Source: a bacterium (GTDB taxonomy: Bacteria; Actinomycetota; Acidimicrobiia; Spongiisociales; ZC4RG35). Taken from it: 64,000 bases of DNA. The translations under genes were made by a program, and so were the position numbers. Each line of letters opens with the position of its first letter. The first letter of the stretch is position 1. Under the pieces are notes generated by a model. The model ran no database searches. It was given only the letters and a program-made list of their open reading frames with translations, and was not told where the DNA came from. Positions 1 to 8,581 of the stretch are shown here, one piece after another. The stretch is from NCBI GenBank assembly GCA_028819345.1, contig JAPPLW010000082.1:1-64000 (forward strand). Direction: 5' to 3'.

Positions 1-825
1 CTCGTACCCAGTCTCCTGACAAGTTCGCCGGGACGGTCCGAAAGCACCAACAGCAACGCTCCGAAGATGATGGGATGAGCCGGTTGGAACATCAACGCTC
101 ACAACGGTTCGCCAAGATCAAAACAGATAACACAGACGGCATGACCGTGCTCTACGGTCGGTTCGATCCGATCACCGGCGCTCTCATCGAAACCGCCCTA
201 TCCCGCAAGATGAACGAACTGTGGCGGGAAGAAGACCCGCGGGCGAGGTGCACACCGGGTCAGAGGATGGCAGACGCCCCTGGCGGGGTTGGTCACCAGA
301 GAAGAAACCAACAAGGACGGAAAACCTCCCCGCGGTCCCAGACTGCTGTTGATCGCCGACTACGACGTCATCTCCCGAGAGCTTCGCAACGGGCGCCTCG
401 GGGACGGCACCCCGATCCCTGTGGAGAAGATCCGCGACCTCGCCTGCCAGTCGGATATCCTCCCCGCCATCTTCAAAGGTGTGTCACAGCCTTTGGATTT
501 GGGACGGTCACGGCGGGCTGCCAGTCCCGCCCAAAGGGTGGCTCTCGTGGCACGGGACAAAGCCTGCATAGGATGCGGCGCCAATGCCAACTGGACCCAA
601 GCCCACCACATCACCCCCTGGGCCGTTCACGGCAACACCAACCTCAACGACATGGTGCTCCTGTGCTCCCGCTGCCACCACAAAGTCCACGACGACCACT
701 GGGTCGTACGCAGAACACCAACCGGGAAGTACCACCTCAAGCCACCACTCAAGCACAACCGGCCAACACCCAGCAGGCGCAGCCGGACCAAAAGCCGCCG
801 CAGCCCCATCAAACAACGAAAATGA
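1..825 (+). pseudogene. DUF222/HNH endonuclease (13E12-type), frameshifted and 5'-truncated by the window edge
   Basis: The frame open from base 3 encodes a DUF222-like segment ending in QRMADA. At the CCCC run at 277-280 the family sequence moves to the +1 frame: dropping one C gives ADALAGLVTREE and continues to the stop at 825. The second frame carries the HNH domain: two CxxC-type zinc pairs (CIGCG, CSRCH), AHHITPW and HHKVHDD. The family is a multicopy actinobacterial group of putative HNH nucleases with mostly unknown roles. The start lies upstream of the window. Either the copy is dead or one base was inserted by a sequencing error in a homopolymer; the reading frame is otherwise clean on both sides, which suggests a recent event or an error. 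Confidence 0.8.
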
Positions 826-889
826 ACCATCGAAAAACCGGCATCCGCCACCGGGGTAGGATGGCACAGGTGACGTTTCCAACCTTGTC

Positions 890-911
890 CCCGGGCACTC
901 TGGCGCCCGGG
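890..911. other. 7-bp inverted repeat between HNH gene and citrate synthase gene
   Basis: CCCGGGC at 890-896 pairs with GCCCGGG at 905-911 around an 8-nt loop. No T-run follows, so it is only a weak candidate for a terminator. Confidence 0.25.
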
Positions 912-985
912 ATCCGAACCGCAAGCCGGGGTCGCTGTGTGAAGTCCCTTGGTGGGCACGGGTCGAGTAGCGGGAGGTCCTAGCA

Positions 986-2092
986 ATGGAGGTCGCCCCA
1001 CCGGGTCTCAAGGGATTGGCGGTGTCCGACACCGAACTGGGAGATGTTCGCGGCGACGAGGGGTTTTTTCACTACCGCCAGTACGACGCTGTGCATCTGG
1101 CCCGGACCCGCAGCTTCGAGGACGTGTGGACACTTCAGTTCAGTGGTGAACTTCCTCCCGCGGTCCCGAGGGTCAATCCCGGTCCGATGCGAGAACTCCC
1201 CACCGAAGCCGCCCGGGTGGTGGATGCGGCCAGTGCCCGGATGGACGACCCCATGGCGGTGCTGAGAGTGGGGTTGTTGGCGGTGGGCGCGGTGGAGGGC
1301 CGCGGTCCCCTGCTGGACCGGTCGGCGGCCCAGCGCCGTGACGACGCGGTGCGGCTTGCGGCGGTGGTCCCCACCATCCTGGCCCGTCACCACCGGCGCC
1401 GGGACGGTCTCGATCCTGTTCCTCCGGATCCGGGAATCTCCCATGCGGCCGACTACCTGCGGATGAGCACCGGCGGGACGGCCAGCGCCGAGGCTGTCCG
1501 GGCGGTGGAGCAGTACCTGGTCGTCACTCTCGACCACGGGTTCAACGTCTCCACCTTCGCCAGCCGGGTGGTGGCCAGCACCGGCGCCGACATGGCCGGT
1601 GCGCTGGTGGCCGGCCTGGGAGCTCTGAGCGGCCCGCTCCACGGAGGAGCGCCCAGCCGGGTGATCGAGATGATCGAAGACATTCAAACCCCCGCCCGAG
1701 CCGCTACCTGGGTGTCGGAGCGCTTGGCCGAGGGGCACAAGATCATGGGATTCGGACACGCCGTCTACCGGGTGCGGGACCCCCGGGGGGTGGTACTCCG
1801 CGCCGCCGCCGAGACCCTGGGAGGAGACCTGGTGGAGCGCGCTGCCGGGATCGAAGAGGAGATACTTTCGGTGCTGGCCGATTGGAAACCCGGGGTGCGC
1901 ATCCTCACCAACGTCGAGTACTGGGCCTCGGTGGCCCTGGAGTTGGCCGGGGTCCCCCGCCATATGTTCACTCCCACCTTCGCGGTCAGCCGCTCGATCG
2001 GCTGGGCCGCTCACGTGCTGGAACAGGCAGAGAAGGGAAAGCTCCTGCGTCCCGCAGCCCGTTACGTCGGTCCCGAGCCGGCCCGCTCCTAG
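986..2092 (+). CDS. Citrate synthase family protein (citrate synthase 2 / methylcitrate synthase-like)
   Basis: This 368-aa protein belongs to the citrate synthase family, which condenses oxaloacetate with acetyl-CoA (or propionyl-CoA) in the cytoplasm. The C-terminal half has the two histidine regions, LHGGAPSRV and GHAVYRVRDPR, and the terminal segment with SIGWAAHVLEQ. The loop that normally holds the catalytic Asp (NVD) reads TNVEYWAS, so Glu replaces Asp; from memory some actinobacterial CitA-type enzymes share this. The N-terminal roughly 60 residues are divergent. ATG at 986 follows GGGAGGT by about 10 nt. It stands alone and is convergent with the thioesterase gene. I cannot tell citrate from methylcitrate specificity by sequence. 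Confidence 0.85.
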   Translation: MEVAPPGLKGLAVSDTELGDVRGDEGFFHYRQYDAVHLARTRSFEDVWTLQFSGELPPAVPRVNPGPMRELPTEAARVVDAASARMDDPMAVLRVGLLAVGAVEGRGPLLDRSAAQRRDDAVRLAAVVPTILARHHRRRDGLDPVPPDPGISHAADYLRMSTGGTASAEAVRAVEQYLVVTLDHGFNVSTFASRVVASTGADMAGALVAGLGALSGPLHGGAPSRVIEMIEDIQTPARAATWVSERLAEGHKIMGFGHAVYRVRDPRGVVLRAAAETLGGDLVERAAGIEEEILSVLADWKPGVRILTNVEYWASVALELAGVPRHMFTPTFAVSRSIGWAAHVLEQAEKGKLLRPAARYVGPEPARS

Positions 2093-2121
2093 CAATCCAC
2101 CCTGGAACGGGAGCTCTTCTA

Positions 2122-2529
2122 CTAGGGACCCGCCACTCTGTACGGAAGGGTAGCCTCGGCGAAGCCCTCGGGAGTGCGATGGGGTCTTCCTTCCGGGTCG
2201 GTAAAGGCCGCCTTGATCTCGATGGTGGCCACCGGCTCGGATCCCACCTCGGCTCTCTGGGACCATCGGGTTGAGGCCCGTCGCACCTCCCTGACCCGGG
2301 TGGTGACCCGGATCTCGTCGCCGAGGCGCGCCGGAGCAAAATAGCGGACATTCGCCTCCACCAGCACTATCTGGAGACCCATCTCCGCCAGGCGGGCCAT
2401 CGAGAAGCCCATCTCATCCAGGAGGTCGACCCTGGCCATCTCGAAGTAACTCAGATAGCGGGCGTGGTTGACGTGGTTGTAGGGGTCGAGATCGGAAAAG
2501 CGCGCCCGCACCACACTCTCATAGGCCAT
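2122..2529 (-). CDS. Acyl-CoA thioesterase, 4HBT/YbgC hotdog family
   Basis: This 135-aa single-domain hotdog protein is the usual size of the 4-hydroxybenzoyl-CoA thioesterase family. The N-terminus has the family pattern RFSDLDPYNHVNHARYLSY, with the Asp of DPYNHVNHA as the likely catalytic residue, followed by the long helix and beta-sheet with APARLGDEI. It would hydrolyse an acyl-CoA in the cytoplasm; the substrate is not predictable. A TAGCCT -10 box lies 6 nt before the ATG, suggesting a leaderless transcript divergent from the DUF454 gene. Confidence 0.85.
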   Translation of the reverse strand: MAYESVVRARFSDLDPYNHVNHARYLSYFEMARVDLLDEMGFSMARLAEMGLQIVLVEANVRYFAPARLGDEIRVTTRVREVRRASTRWSQRAEVGSEPVATIEIKAAFTDPEGRPHRTPEGFAEATLPYRVAGP

Positions 2530-2535
2530 ATCGGA

Positions 2536-2541
2536 AGGCTA
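2536..2541 (-). promoter_or_regulatory. -10 box TAGCCT for the thioesterase gene
   Basis: TAGCCT on the minus strand ends 6 nt before the ATG at 2529. No Shine-Dalgarno sequence is present, consistent with leaderless transcription. Confidence 0.45.
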
Positions 2542-2553
2542 GTGAGATGCTTT

Positions 2554-2581
2554 TTGACTAACTCCCCGACCTCTTTAGCCT
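2554..2581 (+). promoter_or_regulatory. Promoter of the DUF454 gene (TTGACT-16-TAGCCT)
   Basis: The -35 box TTGACT (2554-2559) and -10 box TAGCCT (2576-2581) are 16 bp apart. The -10 ends 10 nt before the GTG at 2592, so the leader would be only a few nucleotides. This is the best complete promoter in the window. Confidence 0.6.
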
Positions 2582-2591
2582 TTGGGAGTCA

Positions 2592-2984
2592 GTGGCACAG
2601 ATCGCCCGCTTCCCCCTGGTTCGCCTCATCTACTTCATCCTGGGGCTGATCTGTCTTGGGTTCGTGTTCCTGAGTTGGCTGCCGGGGATCCCCACCGCCG
2701 ACTTCGTGGTCCTGGCGCTGTTCTTCTTCGCCCGCTCCTCCAAGCGTTTCGAGATGTGGCTCCGCAACCACCCCGTGTTCGGGAAGATCATCAAGAGCTA
2801 CCAGGGTGGACTCACCGTCCGCGCGAAAACCATCGCCCTGTTGGGCATCACCGCCTCTATCGGTGTCTCTGCGGTCCTGCTGACCAGCGACACCACCCTC
2901 CGGGTGATACTGGTGGCCGTGGCGGCGGTGGCCTGGTGGTACGTGCTCACCCGCCCCACCAAACCGCTTCGAGCCCGCGCCTGA
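2592..2984 (+). CDS. YbaN/DUF454 family inner-membrane protein
   Basis: This 130-aa small membrane protein matches the YbaN/DUF454 family. It has the N-terminal pair of hydrophobic segments around GLICLGFVFLSWLPGIPTAD, the conserved FFARSSKRFEMWLRNHPVFG loop, and two more transmembrane helices before a basic tail. The function of the family is unknown. GTG at 2592 is preceded by GGGAG and sits just behind a good promoter. It is divergent from the thioesterase gene and convergent with the oxidoreductase array. Confidence 0.8.
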   Translation: MAQIARFPLVRLIYFILGLICLGFVFLSWLPGIPTADFVVLALFFFARSSKRFEMWLRNHPVFGKIIKSYQGGLTVRAKTIALLGITASIGVSAVLLTSDTTLRVILVAVAAVAWWYVLTRPTKPLRARA

Positions 2985-2999
2985 TCCGTCGGCCCGTCC

Positions 3000-3863
3000 C
3001 TAGGCGGGAGTCCCGAAGAACTCCGACGCAATCTGTTCGGCCGTCTCGTACTGGTCGGGACGAGGGTGGGTGAGGGTGAACTCGTTCGCCCCCGCCTCTG
3101 CGTACCGCCCCACCACCTCGGTAAAGGCGCCGAGGCTCGACCAGATGTCCGGCAGGCCCTGGGGGGCGGTGGTGAAGGCCTCGAGGTGGACCGAACGGCT
3201 TATCTCGGCGGGACCCCTTCCGATCCTCTCGCACTCGGCGTCCAGGATCCGGTTGCGCTCGGCTATCTCCTCCACCGTCCCGAACGAGTTCCAGCGGTCC
3301 GCAAACCGAGCGCAGATCCCCAGCATCCGGGGACCGTGGGCGGCCACCGTGAACGGCGGACGGGGCCGCTGCACTGGCCGGGGACGGAGCCGGGCCTCCG
3401 ACAACCGGTAATGCCGGCCCTCATGGGAGACCGTGTCCCCCCGCAGCAGGGGGTCGATGACCTCCATTGCCTCGGAGAACCGGTCCACCCGCACCCCCGG
3501 CTCGAAGAGGGGAATCCCGAACCGGCGGTGCTCCTCCTCGAACCACCCACAGCCGATTCCCAGTTCCAGGCGGCCCCCCGAGACGTGATCGACCGTGATG
3601 GCCTGCTGGGCCAGGAGCGCCGGATGGCGGAGGACGTTGCTGCTCACCAGCGCCCCCACCCGGATCCGGGGCGTCTCGGAGGCCATGGCGGCCAGGAGGG
3701 TCCATCCCTCGAAAAGGGGGGCGTTCGGGTCCAGGGAGCGGAGGAGATGGTCGCAGTGCCAGATGCTGTCGAACCCCAACTGCTCGAAGTACCGCCACTT
3801 CTTCACCAGAACCGGATAGGGATCAGACTGGACCACGGTGACGCCGAACTTCAGTCCTTCCAT
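3000..3863 (-). CDS. F420-dependent LLM-class oxidoreductase, array member 1 (operon-distal)
   Basis: This 287-aa TIM-barrel protein belongs to the luciferase-like (bacterial luciferase/F420 oxidoreductase) superfamily. The N-terminal strand MEGLKFGV, the segment GFDSIWHCDHLL, HPALLAQQAITVDHVSGGR, and GIGCGWFEEEHRRFGIP are shared with five upstream neighbours. Such enzymes use F420H2 or FMNH2 to reduce or oxygenate small molecules; the substrate is unknown. ATG at 3863 is chosen because it aligns with the paralogues; in-frame TTG codons lie just upstream. It is the last gene of a six-paralogue minus-strand array, 53 bp downstream of the preceding member on that strand. Confidence 0.85.
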   Translation of the reverse strand: MEGLKFGVTVVQSDPYPVLVKKWRYFEQLGFDSIWHCDHLLRSLDPNAPLFEGWTLLAAMASETPRIRVGALVSSNVLRHPALLAQQAITVDHVSGGRLELGIGCGWFEEEHRRFGIPLFEPGVRVDRFSEAMEVIDPLLRGDTVSHEGRHYRLSEARLRPRPVQRPRPPFTVAAHGPRMLGICARFADRWNSFGTVEEIAERNRILDAECERIGRGPAEISRSVHLEAFTTAPQGLPDIWSSLGAFTEVVGRYAEAGANEFTLTHPRPDQYETAEQIASEFFGTPA

Positions 3864-3925
3864 CAATCCCAAGACTCCGATCCGGTCAACCCGGGCGGCC
3901 GCCCGCCGTATCGGGCGGTCCTACT

Positions 3926-4789
3926 TCAAACACTGTGCCCGATGGCCTCTGTGAGGATGGCGTCGGCCGTGGCCTGCTGGCCGGGGCGGGGCTGGTTGAT
4001 GACGAACTCGCCCATCCCTGCTTCCGTGTACCTGCCCACCACCTCGGAGAAGACGCCGGCACTCGTCCACACGTCCGGCAATCCCCGTGCGGCTGGGTCG
4101 GCGGCATTCATGAAAACCGAGCGGATGATCCCGGCGGGGTCCCTCCCGATCCTCTCGCACTCTTCGTCGAGGATGCGGTTTCGCTCGGCCATATCTTCGG
4201 GCGAGCCAATGGAGTTCCACCGGTCGGCGTAGCGGGCACAGATGCGGAGCATCCGGGGACGGTGGGCGGCCAGGGTGAGCGGCGGGCGGGGCAACTGGAC
4301 CGGATAGGGGCGAAGCTTGGCCTCCGACAACTGGTAGTGCTCGCCTTCGTAGGTGACGGTCTCTCCCCGCAGCAGGCGGTCGATGATCTCGATCGCCTCG
4401 GAGAACCGGTCCACCCGCACCCCGGGCTCCAGCAGAGGTATCCGGAACCGGCGGTGCTCCTCCTCGAACCATCCACATCCCACTCCCATCTCGAGGCGCC
4501 CGCCCGAGATGTGATCGACGGTGATGGCCTGCTGGGCCAGGAGCGCCGGATGGCGGAGGAGGTTGCTGGAGACCAGCGCCCCCATCCGGATCCGGGAGGT
4601 CTCGGAGGCCAGGGCGGCCAGGGTGGTCCAACCCTCGAACATGGGAGCGGTGGGATCGGTGGGACGGAGGAAGTGGTCGGGATTCCATATGCTCTCGATC
4701 CCCAACTCCTCGTAATGGCGCCACTTCCGCACCAACACCGGGTACGGGTCGCCCTGGGCGAGGAATATCCCGAACCGGGGCGCGGTCAT
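3926..4789 (-). CDS. F420-dependent LLM-class oxidoreductase, array member 2
   Basis: This 287-aa paralogue starts MTAPRFGIFLAQGDPYPVL and keeps the whole family pattern, including GIESIWNPDHFLRP and GVGCGWFEEEHRRFRIP. It differs from most members in having NPDHF where they have HCDH, near the cofactor/substrate pocket, which suggests substrate divergence rather than simple gene dosage. It is followed by array member 1 on the same strand, with no obvious terminator between them. The F420 assignment rests on family resemblance and on the actinobacterial setting, not on a diagnostic residue I can verify. Confidence 0.85.
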   Translation of the reverse strand: MTAPRFGIFLAQGDPYPVLVRKWRHYEELGIESIWNPDHFLRPTDPTAPMFEGWTTLAALASETSRIRMGALVSSNLLRHPALLAQQAITVDHISGGRLEMGVGCGWFEEEHRRFRIPLLEPGVRVDRFSEAIEIIDRLLRGETVTYEGEHYQLSEAKLRPYPVQLPRPPLTLAAHRPRMLRICARYADRWNSIGSPEDMAERNRILDEECERIGRDPAGIIRSVFMNAADPAARGLPDVWTSAGVFSEVVGRYTEAGMGEFVINQPRPGQQATADAILTEAIGHSV

Positions 4790-4889
4790 CGGACAGCCTC
4801 CTCCGATGTCGTCACCGGGGTCCTGCGGCGGATGGGGTTCTCACCCGCCACCCGGGCCGCGGCGCTCCTGACGGTCGGAGCGGGGGCCC

Positions 4890-5741
4890 TCAGAGGACCT
4901 CCGAGGCGATCCGTTCGGCAGTCTGGTACTGCCCGGGTTGGGGTTGGTCGATGATGAACTCCTCCACTCCCGCTTCCCGGTACGTGCCCGCCACCTCACC
5001 GAACGCCTCCACGCTCGACCACGGGTTCGGAAATCCCCCCGCAACCAGTTTGGGGACGGACACCCGCATGGAGCGGAGTATTTCTTTCGGATCCCTCCCG
5101 ATCTTCTCACATGCCTCGTCGAGGAGCAGGTTCCGCTCGGCCATCTCCTCGGGCGTGCCGCTGGAGTTCCACCGGTCGGCAAAGCGGGCGCAGATGCGGA
5201 TCATCCGGGGCTGGTGGGCAGCCAGGGTGAGGGGCGGGCGCGGCCACTGGACCGGGTAGGGGCGAAGCTTGGCCTCCGACAACCGGTAGTGCTCGCCATC
5301 GTAGGAGACCGTCTCCCCCCGGAGGAGGGGATCGATGATCTCCAGGGCCTCGGAGAAGCGGTCCACCCTCGGCCCGGGCTCGAAGAGGGGGATCCCGAAG
5401 CGCTCGTGCTCCTCCTCGAACCACCCGCAGCCGACCCCCACCTCCACGCGTCCCTGCGAAACATGGTCGACGGTGATGGCCTCCTGGGCCAGGAGGGCGG
5501 GATGCCGGAGCACATTGCTGCTCACCAGCACCCCCAGGCGGATCCGGGAGGTCTCGGCCGCCAGGGCGGACAGGACGGTCCATCCCTCGTATAGGGGAAC
5601 GGTCGAATCGCCGGTGAACAGCAAATGGTCACAGTGCCAGACGCTCTCGAACCCCAGTTCCTCGAAATACCGCCATTTCTTGACCAGCACCGGGTACGGC
5701 TCGTACTGCATGGCGGAAATCCCGACTCTGAAACCCTTCAT
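4890..5741 (-). CDS. F420-dependent LLM-class oxidoreductase, array member 3
   Basis: This 283-aa paralogue starts MKGFRVGISAMQYEPYPVL and has GFESVWHCDHLL and GVGCGWFEEEHERFGIP. ATG at 5741 is chosen over a much longer open frame because it aligns with the paralogues and has GGAGGTGATGG directly upstream. The upstream stretch is nearly the same as that before member 5 (both read GAGGTGATGG just before the start), showing that the duplication unit carried its ribosome binding site. The gene lies 22 bp downstream of member 4. Confidence 0.85.
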   Translation of the reverse strand: MKGFRVGISAMQYEPYPVLVKKWRYFEELGFESVWHCDHLLFTGDSTVPLYEGWTVLSALAAETSRIRLGVLVSSNVLRHPALLAQEAITVDHVSQGRVEVGVGCGWFEEEHERFGIPLFEPGPRVDRFSEALEIIDPLLRGETVSYDGEHYRLSEAKLRPYPVQWPRPPLTLAAHQPRMIRICARFADRWNSSGTPEEMAERNLLLDEACEKIGRDPKEILRSMRVSVPKLVAGGFPNPWSSVEAFGEVAGTYREAGVEEFIIDQPQPGQYQTAERIASEVL

Positions 5742-5763
5742 CACTCCATCACCTCCACCCTCA

Positions 5764-6639
5764 TTATGCACGGCCTCCACGACTCGGCGCGATGACCTCT
5801 GAGGCGATCCGCTCGACCGTTGGGTACTGGTCGGGTCGGGGCTGGTCCATGATGATCTCGTCCGCTCCGGCCTCTGTGAGCGCGCCCATGACCTCCGAGA
5901 ACGCGCCGGGGCTCGACCAGAGGTCGGGCAGGCCCCGGCAGGTCGGGTTGGACGGTCCCGCCCGGAAGGAACGGATGATCTCTTCCGGGTCCCTTCCGAT
6001 CCTCTCGCACTCGGCGTCGAGGAACCGGCTCCGCTCGCCCATCTCCTCCAGGGTCCCCGACGAGGTCCACCGGTCCGCAAAGCGTGCGGCGATCCTCATC
6101 ATGCGGGGCTGGTGGGCGGCGAGGGTGAAGGGCGGGCGGGGCGACTGCACCGGCCGCGGCCGGAGCCGGGCCTCCGATAACTGATAGTGCTCCCCCTCGT
6201 GGGAGACGGTTTTCCCCCGGAGCAGTGCGTCGAGGATCTCCATCGCCTCGGAGAAGCGGTCCACCCGCTCGGGGGGATCGAAGAGGGGGATCCCGAACCT
6301 TTCGTGCTCTTCCTCGAACCACCCGCAGCCGATCCCGAACTCGAGCCGGCCCCCGGAGACGTGGTCGACGGTGATGGCCTCCTGGGCCAGGAGCGCGGGA
6401 TGCCGGAGCACATTGCTGGTCACCAGCGTCCCCATCCGGATCCGGGAGGTCTCGGCGGCGATGGCGGCCAGGAGGGTCCACCCCTCGAAGAGGGGGTAGG
6501 TGGGATTGTTGGGACGCAGGAGATGGTCGCAGTGCCAGATGCTGTCGAACCCCAACTCGTCGAAGTACCGCCACTTCTTCACCAGCACCGCATAGGGGTC
6601 GGACGGGGTCACGGTGAGCCCGAACGTGACGGCCTTCAC
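5764..6639 (-). CDS. F420-dependent LLM-class oxidoreductase, array member 4
   Basis: This 291-aa paralogue with a GTG start begins MKAVTFGLTVTPSDPYAVL and keeps GFDSIWHCDHLLRP and GIGCGWFEEEHERFGIP. GGGAGTG precedes the GTG. It is most like members 1 and 3 by eye, with HCDHLL shared by all three. No partner flavin reductase or F420 biosynthesis gene lies in the window, so cofactor supply comes from elsewhere. Confidence 0.85.
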   Translation of the reverse strand: MKAVTFGLTVTPSDPYAVLVKKWRYFDELGFDSIWHCDHLLRPNNPTYPLFEGWTLLAAIAAETSRIRMGTLVTSNVLRHPALLAQEAITVDHVSGGRLEFGIGCGWFEEEHERFGIPLFDPPERVDRFSEAMEILDALLRGKTVSHEGEHYQLSEARLRPRPVQSPRPPFTLAAHQPRMMRIAARFADRWTSSGTLEEMGERSRFLDAECERIGRDPEEIIRSFRAGPSNPTCRGLPDLWSSPGAFSEVMGALTEAGADEIIMDQPRPDQYPTVERIASEVIAPSRGGRA

Positions 6640-6688
6640 CGGATCACTCCCATTGTCATCGCGTTCCGGCTCGCCGGGCGGTCCCGCA

Positions 6689-7552
6689 TCAACGGCTCGG
6701 CTCGATGACCTGGGAGGCGATCCGCTCCACCATCTTGTACTGCTCGGGCCGGGGTTCGACGAAGAGGAACTCGTTCACCCCCGCCTCGGCGTACCGGCCC
6801 ACCACCTCGGAGAATGCGTCGGGGCTCGACCACATATCGGGCAGGCCCTGGGGCCCCAGGGTGGAGTTCCCACCCAGGTAGGAACGGACTATCTCCGACG
6901 GCTCCCTCCCGATCCTCCGGCAGGCCTCGTCGACCTGGAGATTGCGTTTGGTGAGTTCCTCCACCGTCCCGGTGGAATTCCAGGAGTCGGCGTAGCGGGC
7001 GCAGATCCCGAGCATGCGAGGCTTGTGACCGGCCAGCATGAACGGAGGGCGGGGCGACTGCACGGGTCGGGGGCGGAGCCGGGCCTCGCTCAGTTGGTAG
7101 TGCCGGCCCTCATAGGAGACGGTCTCCCCGCGCATCAGGGGGTCGATTATCTCCATGGCCTCTTCGAAGCGGTCGACCCGCTCCTTGGGTTCGTACAGGG
7201 GGATGTTGAACCACTCGTGCTCCAACTCGTACCACCCCGCGCCCACCCCGAAGTCCAACCGCCCCTCGGAGACGTGATCCAGGGTGATGGCCTGCTGGGC
7301 CAGGAGCGCGGGGTGGCGGAACGTGTTGCTGCTCACCAGCACCCCCACCCTGATCCGGGAGGTCTCCGCCGCCAGGGCGGCCAGCACGGTCCAACCCTCG
7401 AAGAAGGGCTTATCGGGATGGCCGGGATTGTGAAAGTGGTCACACGGCCAGATGCTGTCGAACCCCAGTTCCTCGAAGTACCGCCAGTTGTCCAACAGCA
7501 CCTGATACGGCTTCCACTGGGGGGTGTAGACACCGAACCTGAATCCCTTCAC
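6689..7552 (-). CDS. F420-dependent LLM-class oxidoreductase, array member 5
   Basis: This 287-aa paralogue begins at GTG 7552 (VKGFRFGVYTPQWKPYQVL), with GAGGTGATGG upstream as in member 3. It is one of the more divergent copies: GFDSIWPCDHFHNPGHPD replaces the usual HCDH segment, and GVGAGWYELEHEWFNIP replaces GCGWFEEEH. A longer in-frame extension to 7648 exists but has no family similarity. The changes cluster at the predicted active-site face, so this copy probably acts on a different substrate. Confidence 0.85.
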   Translation of the reverse strand: MKGFRFGVYTPQWKPYQVLLDNWRYFEELGFDSIWPCDHFHNPGHPDKPFFEGWTVLAALAAETSRIRVGVLVSSNTFRHPALLAQQAITLDHVSEGRLDFGVGAGWYELEHEWFNIPLYEPKERVDRFEEAMEIIDPLMRGETVSYEGRHYQLSEARLRPRPVQSPRPPFMLAGHKPRMLGICARYADSWNSTGTVEELTKRNLQVDEACRRIGREPSEIVRSYLGGNSTLGPQGLPDMWSSPDAFSEVVGRYAEAGVNEFLFVEPRPEQYKMVERIASQVIEPSR

Positions 7553-7661
7553 AACGCCATCACCTCGACTCTCATCAGCAACCGGCTGGTCCGGGGCCAA
7601 ACATAACACGGGCAGGCGCTCCCGACACCCCCGACGGGGGTCCGCCATTGGCGCCGGTGGG

Positions 7662-8531
7662 TCAGCGACCCGGCTCGATCACCTCCGAGACGATCCGCTC
7701 GGCCGTCTTGAACTGCTCGGGGCGGGGCTGGTCCATGATGAACTCGTTCACCCCCGACTCGGCGTAGCGCCCCACCACTTCACTGAACGCGTCGGGGCTC
7801 GACCAGGCGTCGGGCAGGCCCTGGGCGGCCATGTTGGACGCCCACCCGTAGAAGGAGCGGATTATCTCGGCCGGGTCCCTCCCGATCCGCTCGCAGGCCT
7901 CGTCGAGGAGGCGGTTGCGCTCTGCCATCTCCTCCACCGTCCCGAAGGAGTTCCACCGGTCGGCATAGCGGGCGCAGATGGCCAGCATGCGGGGGCGGTG
8001 GGCGCCCAGGGTGAGCGGCGGGCGGGGAGACTGGACCGGGCGCGGGCGGAGCCGGGCGCCCCGGAGCCGGTAATGCTCACCGTCGAAGGTGACTTCCTGT
8101 CCGCGGAGGAGGGAGTCGATGATCTCCACCGCCTCCGAGAAGCTCCGCACCAGCGTCGGCGGGTCGCCGAAGGGGATCCCGAACCGGTCGTGCTCCTCCA
8201 CGAACCATCCGGCGCCGAACCCGAGTTCCAGCCGGCCTTCCGAGATGTGGTCGATGGTGAGGGCCTCGTGCGCCAGCAGGGCCGGGTGGCGGAAGGTGTT
8301 GCTGCCCACCAGCACCCCCACCCTGATCCGGGAGGTCTCGGCGGCCAAGGCGGCCAGGAGGGTCCACCCCTCGAAGTAGGGATCAGAGGTGTTGGAGGGC
8401 CGGAGGAAGTGGTCGCAGTCCCAGATGCTGTCGAAGCCCAGTTCCTCGAAGTATCGCCACCGCTCCGCCAGGACCGGATACGGCTCGGCCTGATCGGTGC
8501 AGATCCCGTAGAGGATCCTCCCCTCCGCCAT
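7662..8531 (-). CDS. F420-dependent LLM-class oxidoreductase, array member 6 (operon-proximal)
   Basis: This 289-aa paralogue begins MAEGRILYGICTDQAEPYPVL at ATG 8531. It has GFDSIWDCDHFLRP and GFGAGWFVEEHDRFGIP, so like member 5 it has Ala instead of Cys in the GxGxGW motif. It is the first oxidoreductase transcribed. The DUF378 gene lies 50 bp upstream on the same strand and may share its promoter. The array order, with members 5 and 6 (GAGW) at the promoter end and 1-4 (GCGW) behind, suggests stepwise tandem duplication. Confidence 0.85.
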   Translation of the reverse strand: MAEGRILYGICTDQAEPYPVLAERWRYFEELGFDSIWDCDHFLRPSNTSDPYFEGWTLLAALAAETSRIRVGVLVGSNTFRHPALLAHEALTIDHISEGRLELGFGAGWFVEEHDRFGIPFGDPPTLVRSFSEAVEIIDSLLRGQEVTFDGEHYRLRGARLRPRPVQSPRPPLTLGAHRPRMLAICARYADRWNSFGTVEEMAERNRLLDEACERIGRDPAEIIRSFYGWASNMAAQGLPDAWSSPDAFSEVVGRYAESGVNEFIMDQPRPEQFKTAERIVSEVIEPGR

Positions 8532-8581
8532 TACGTCACCGACAGCGCCATCCCCAGGGAGCTTACCCCGAGAGGCCGAAG

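Noticed and set aside
980-2266. Long minus-strand open frame (428 codons) opposite citrate synthase
   Set aside because: It has no recognisable domain, is rich in Gly/Arg/His/Pro, and covers a well-supported gene; a high-GC antisense shadow.
3000-8531. CRISPR-like or mobile-element repeat array
   Set aside because: The repetition is due to six homologous coding genes; there are no short spaced direct repeats, terminal repeats or transposase.
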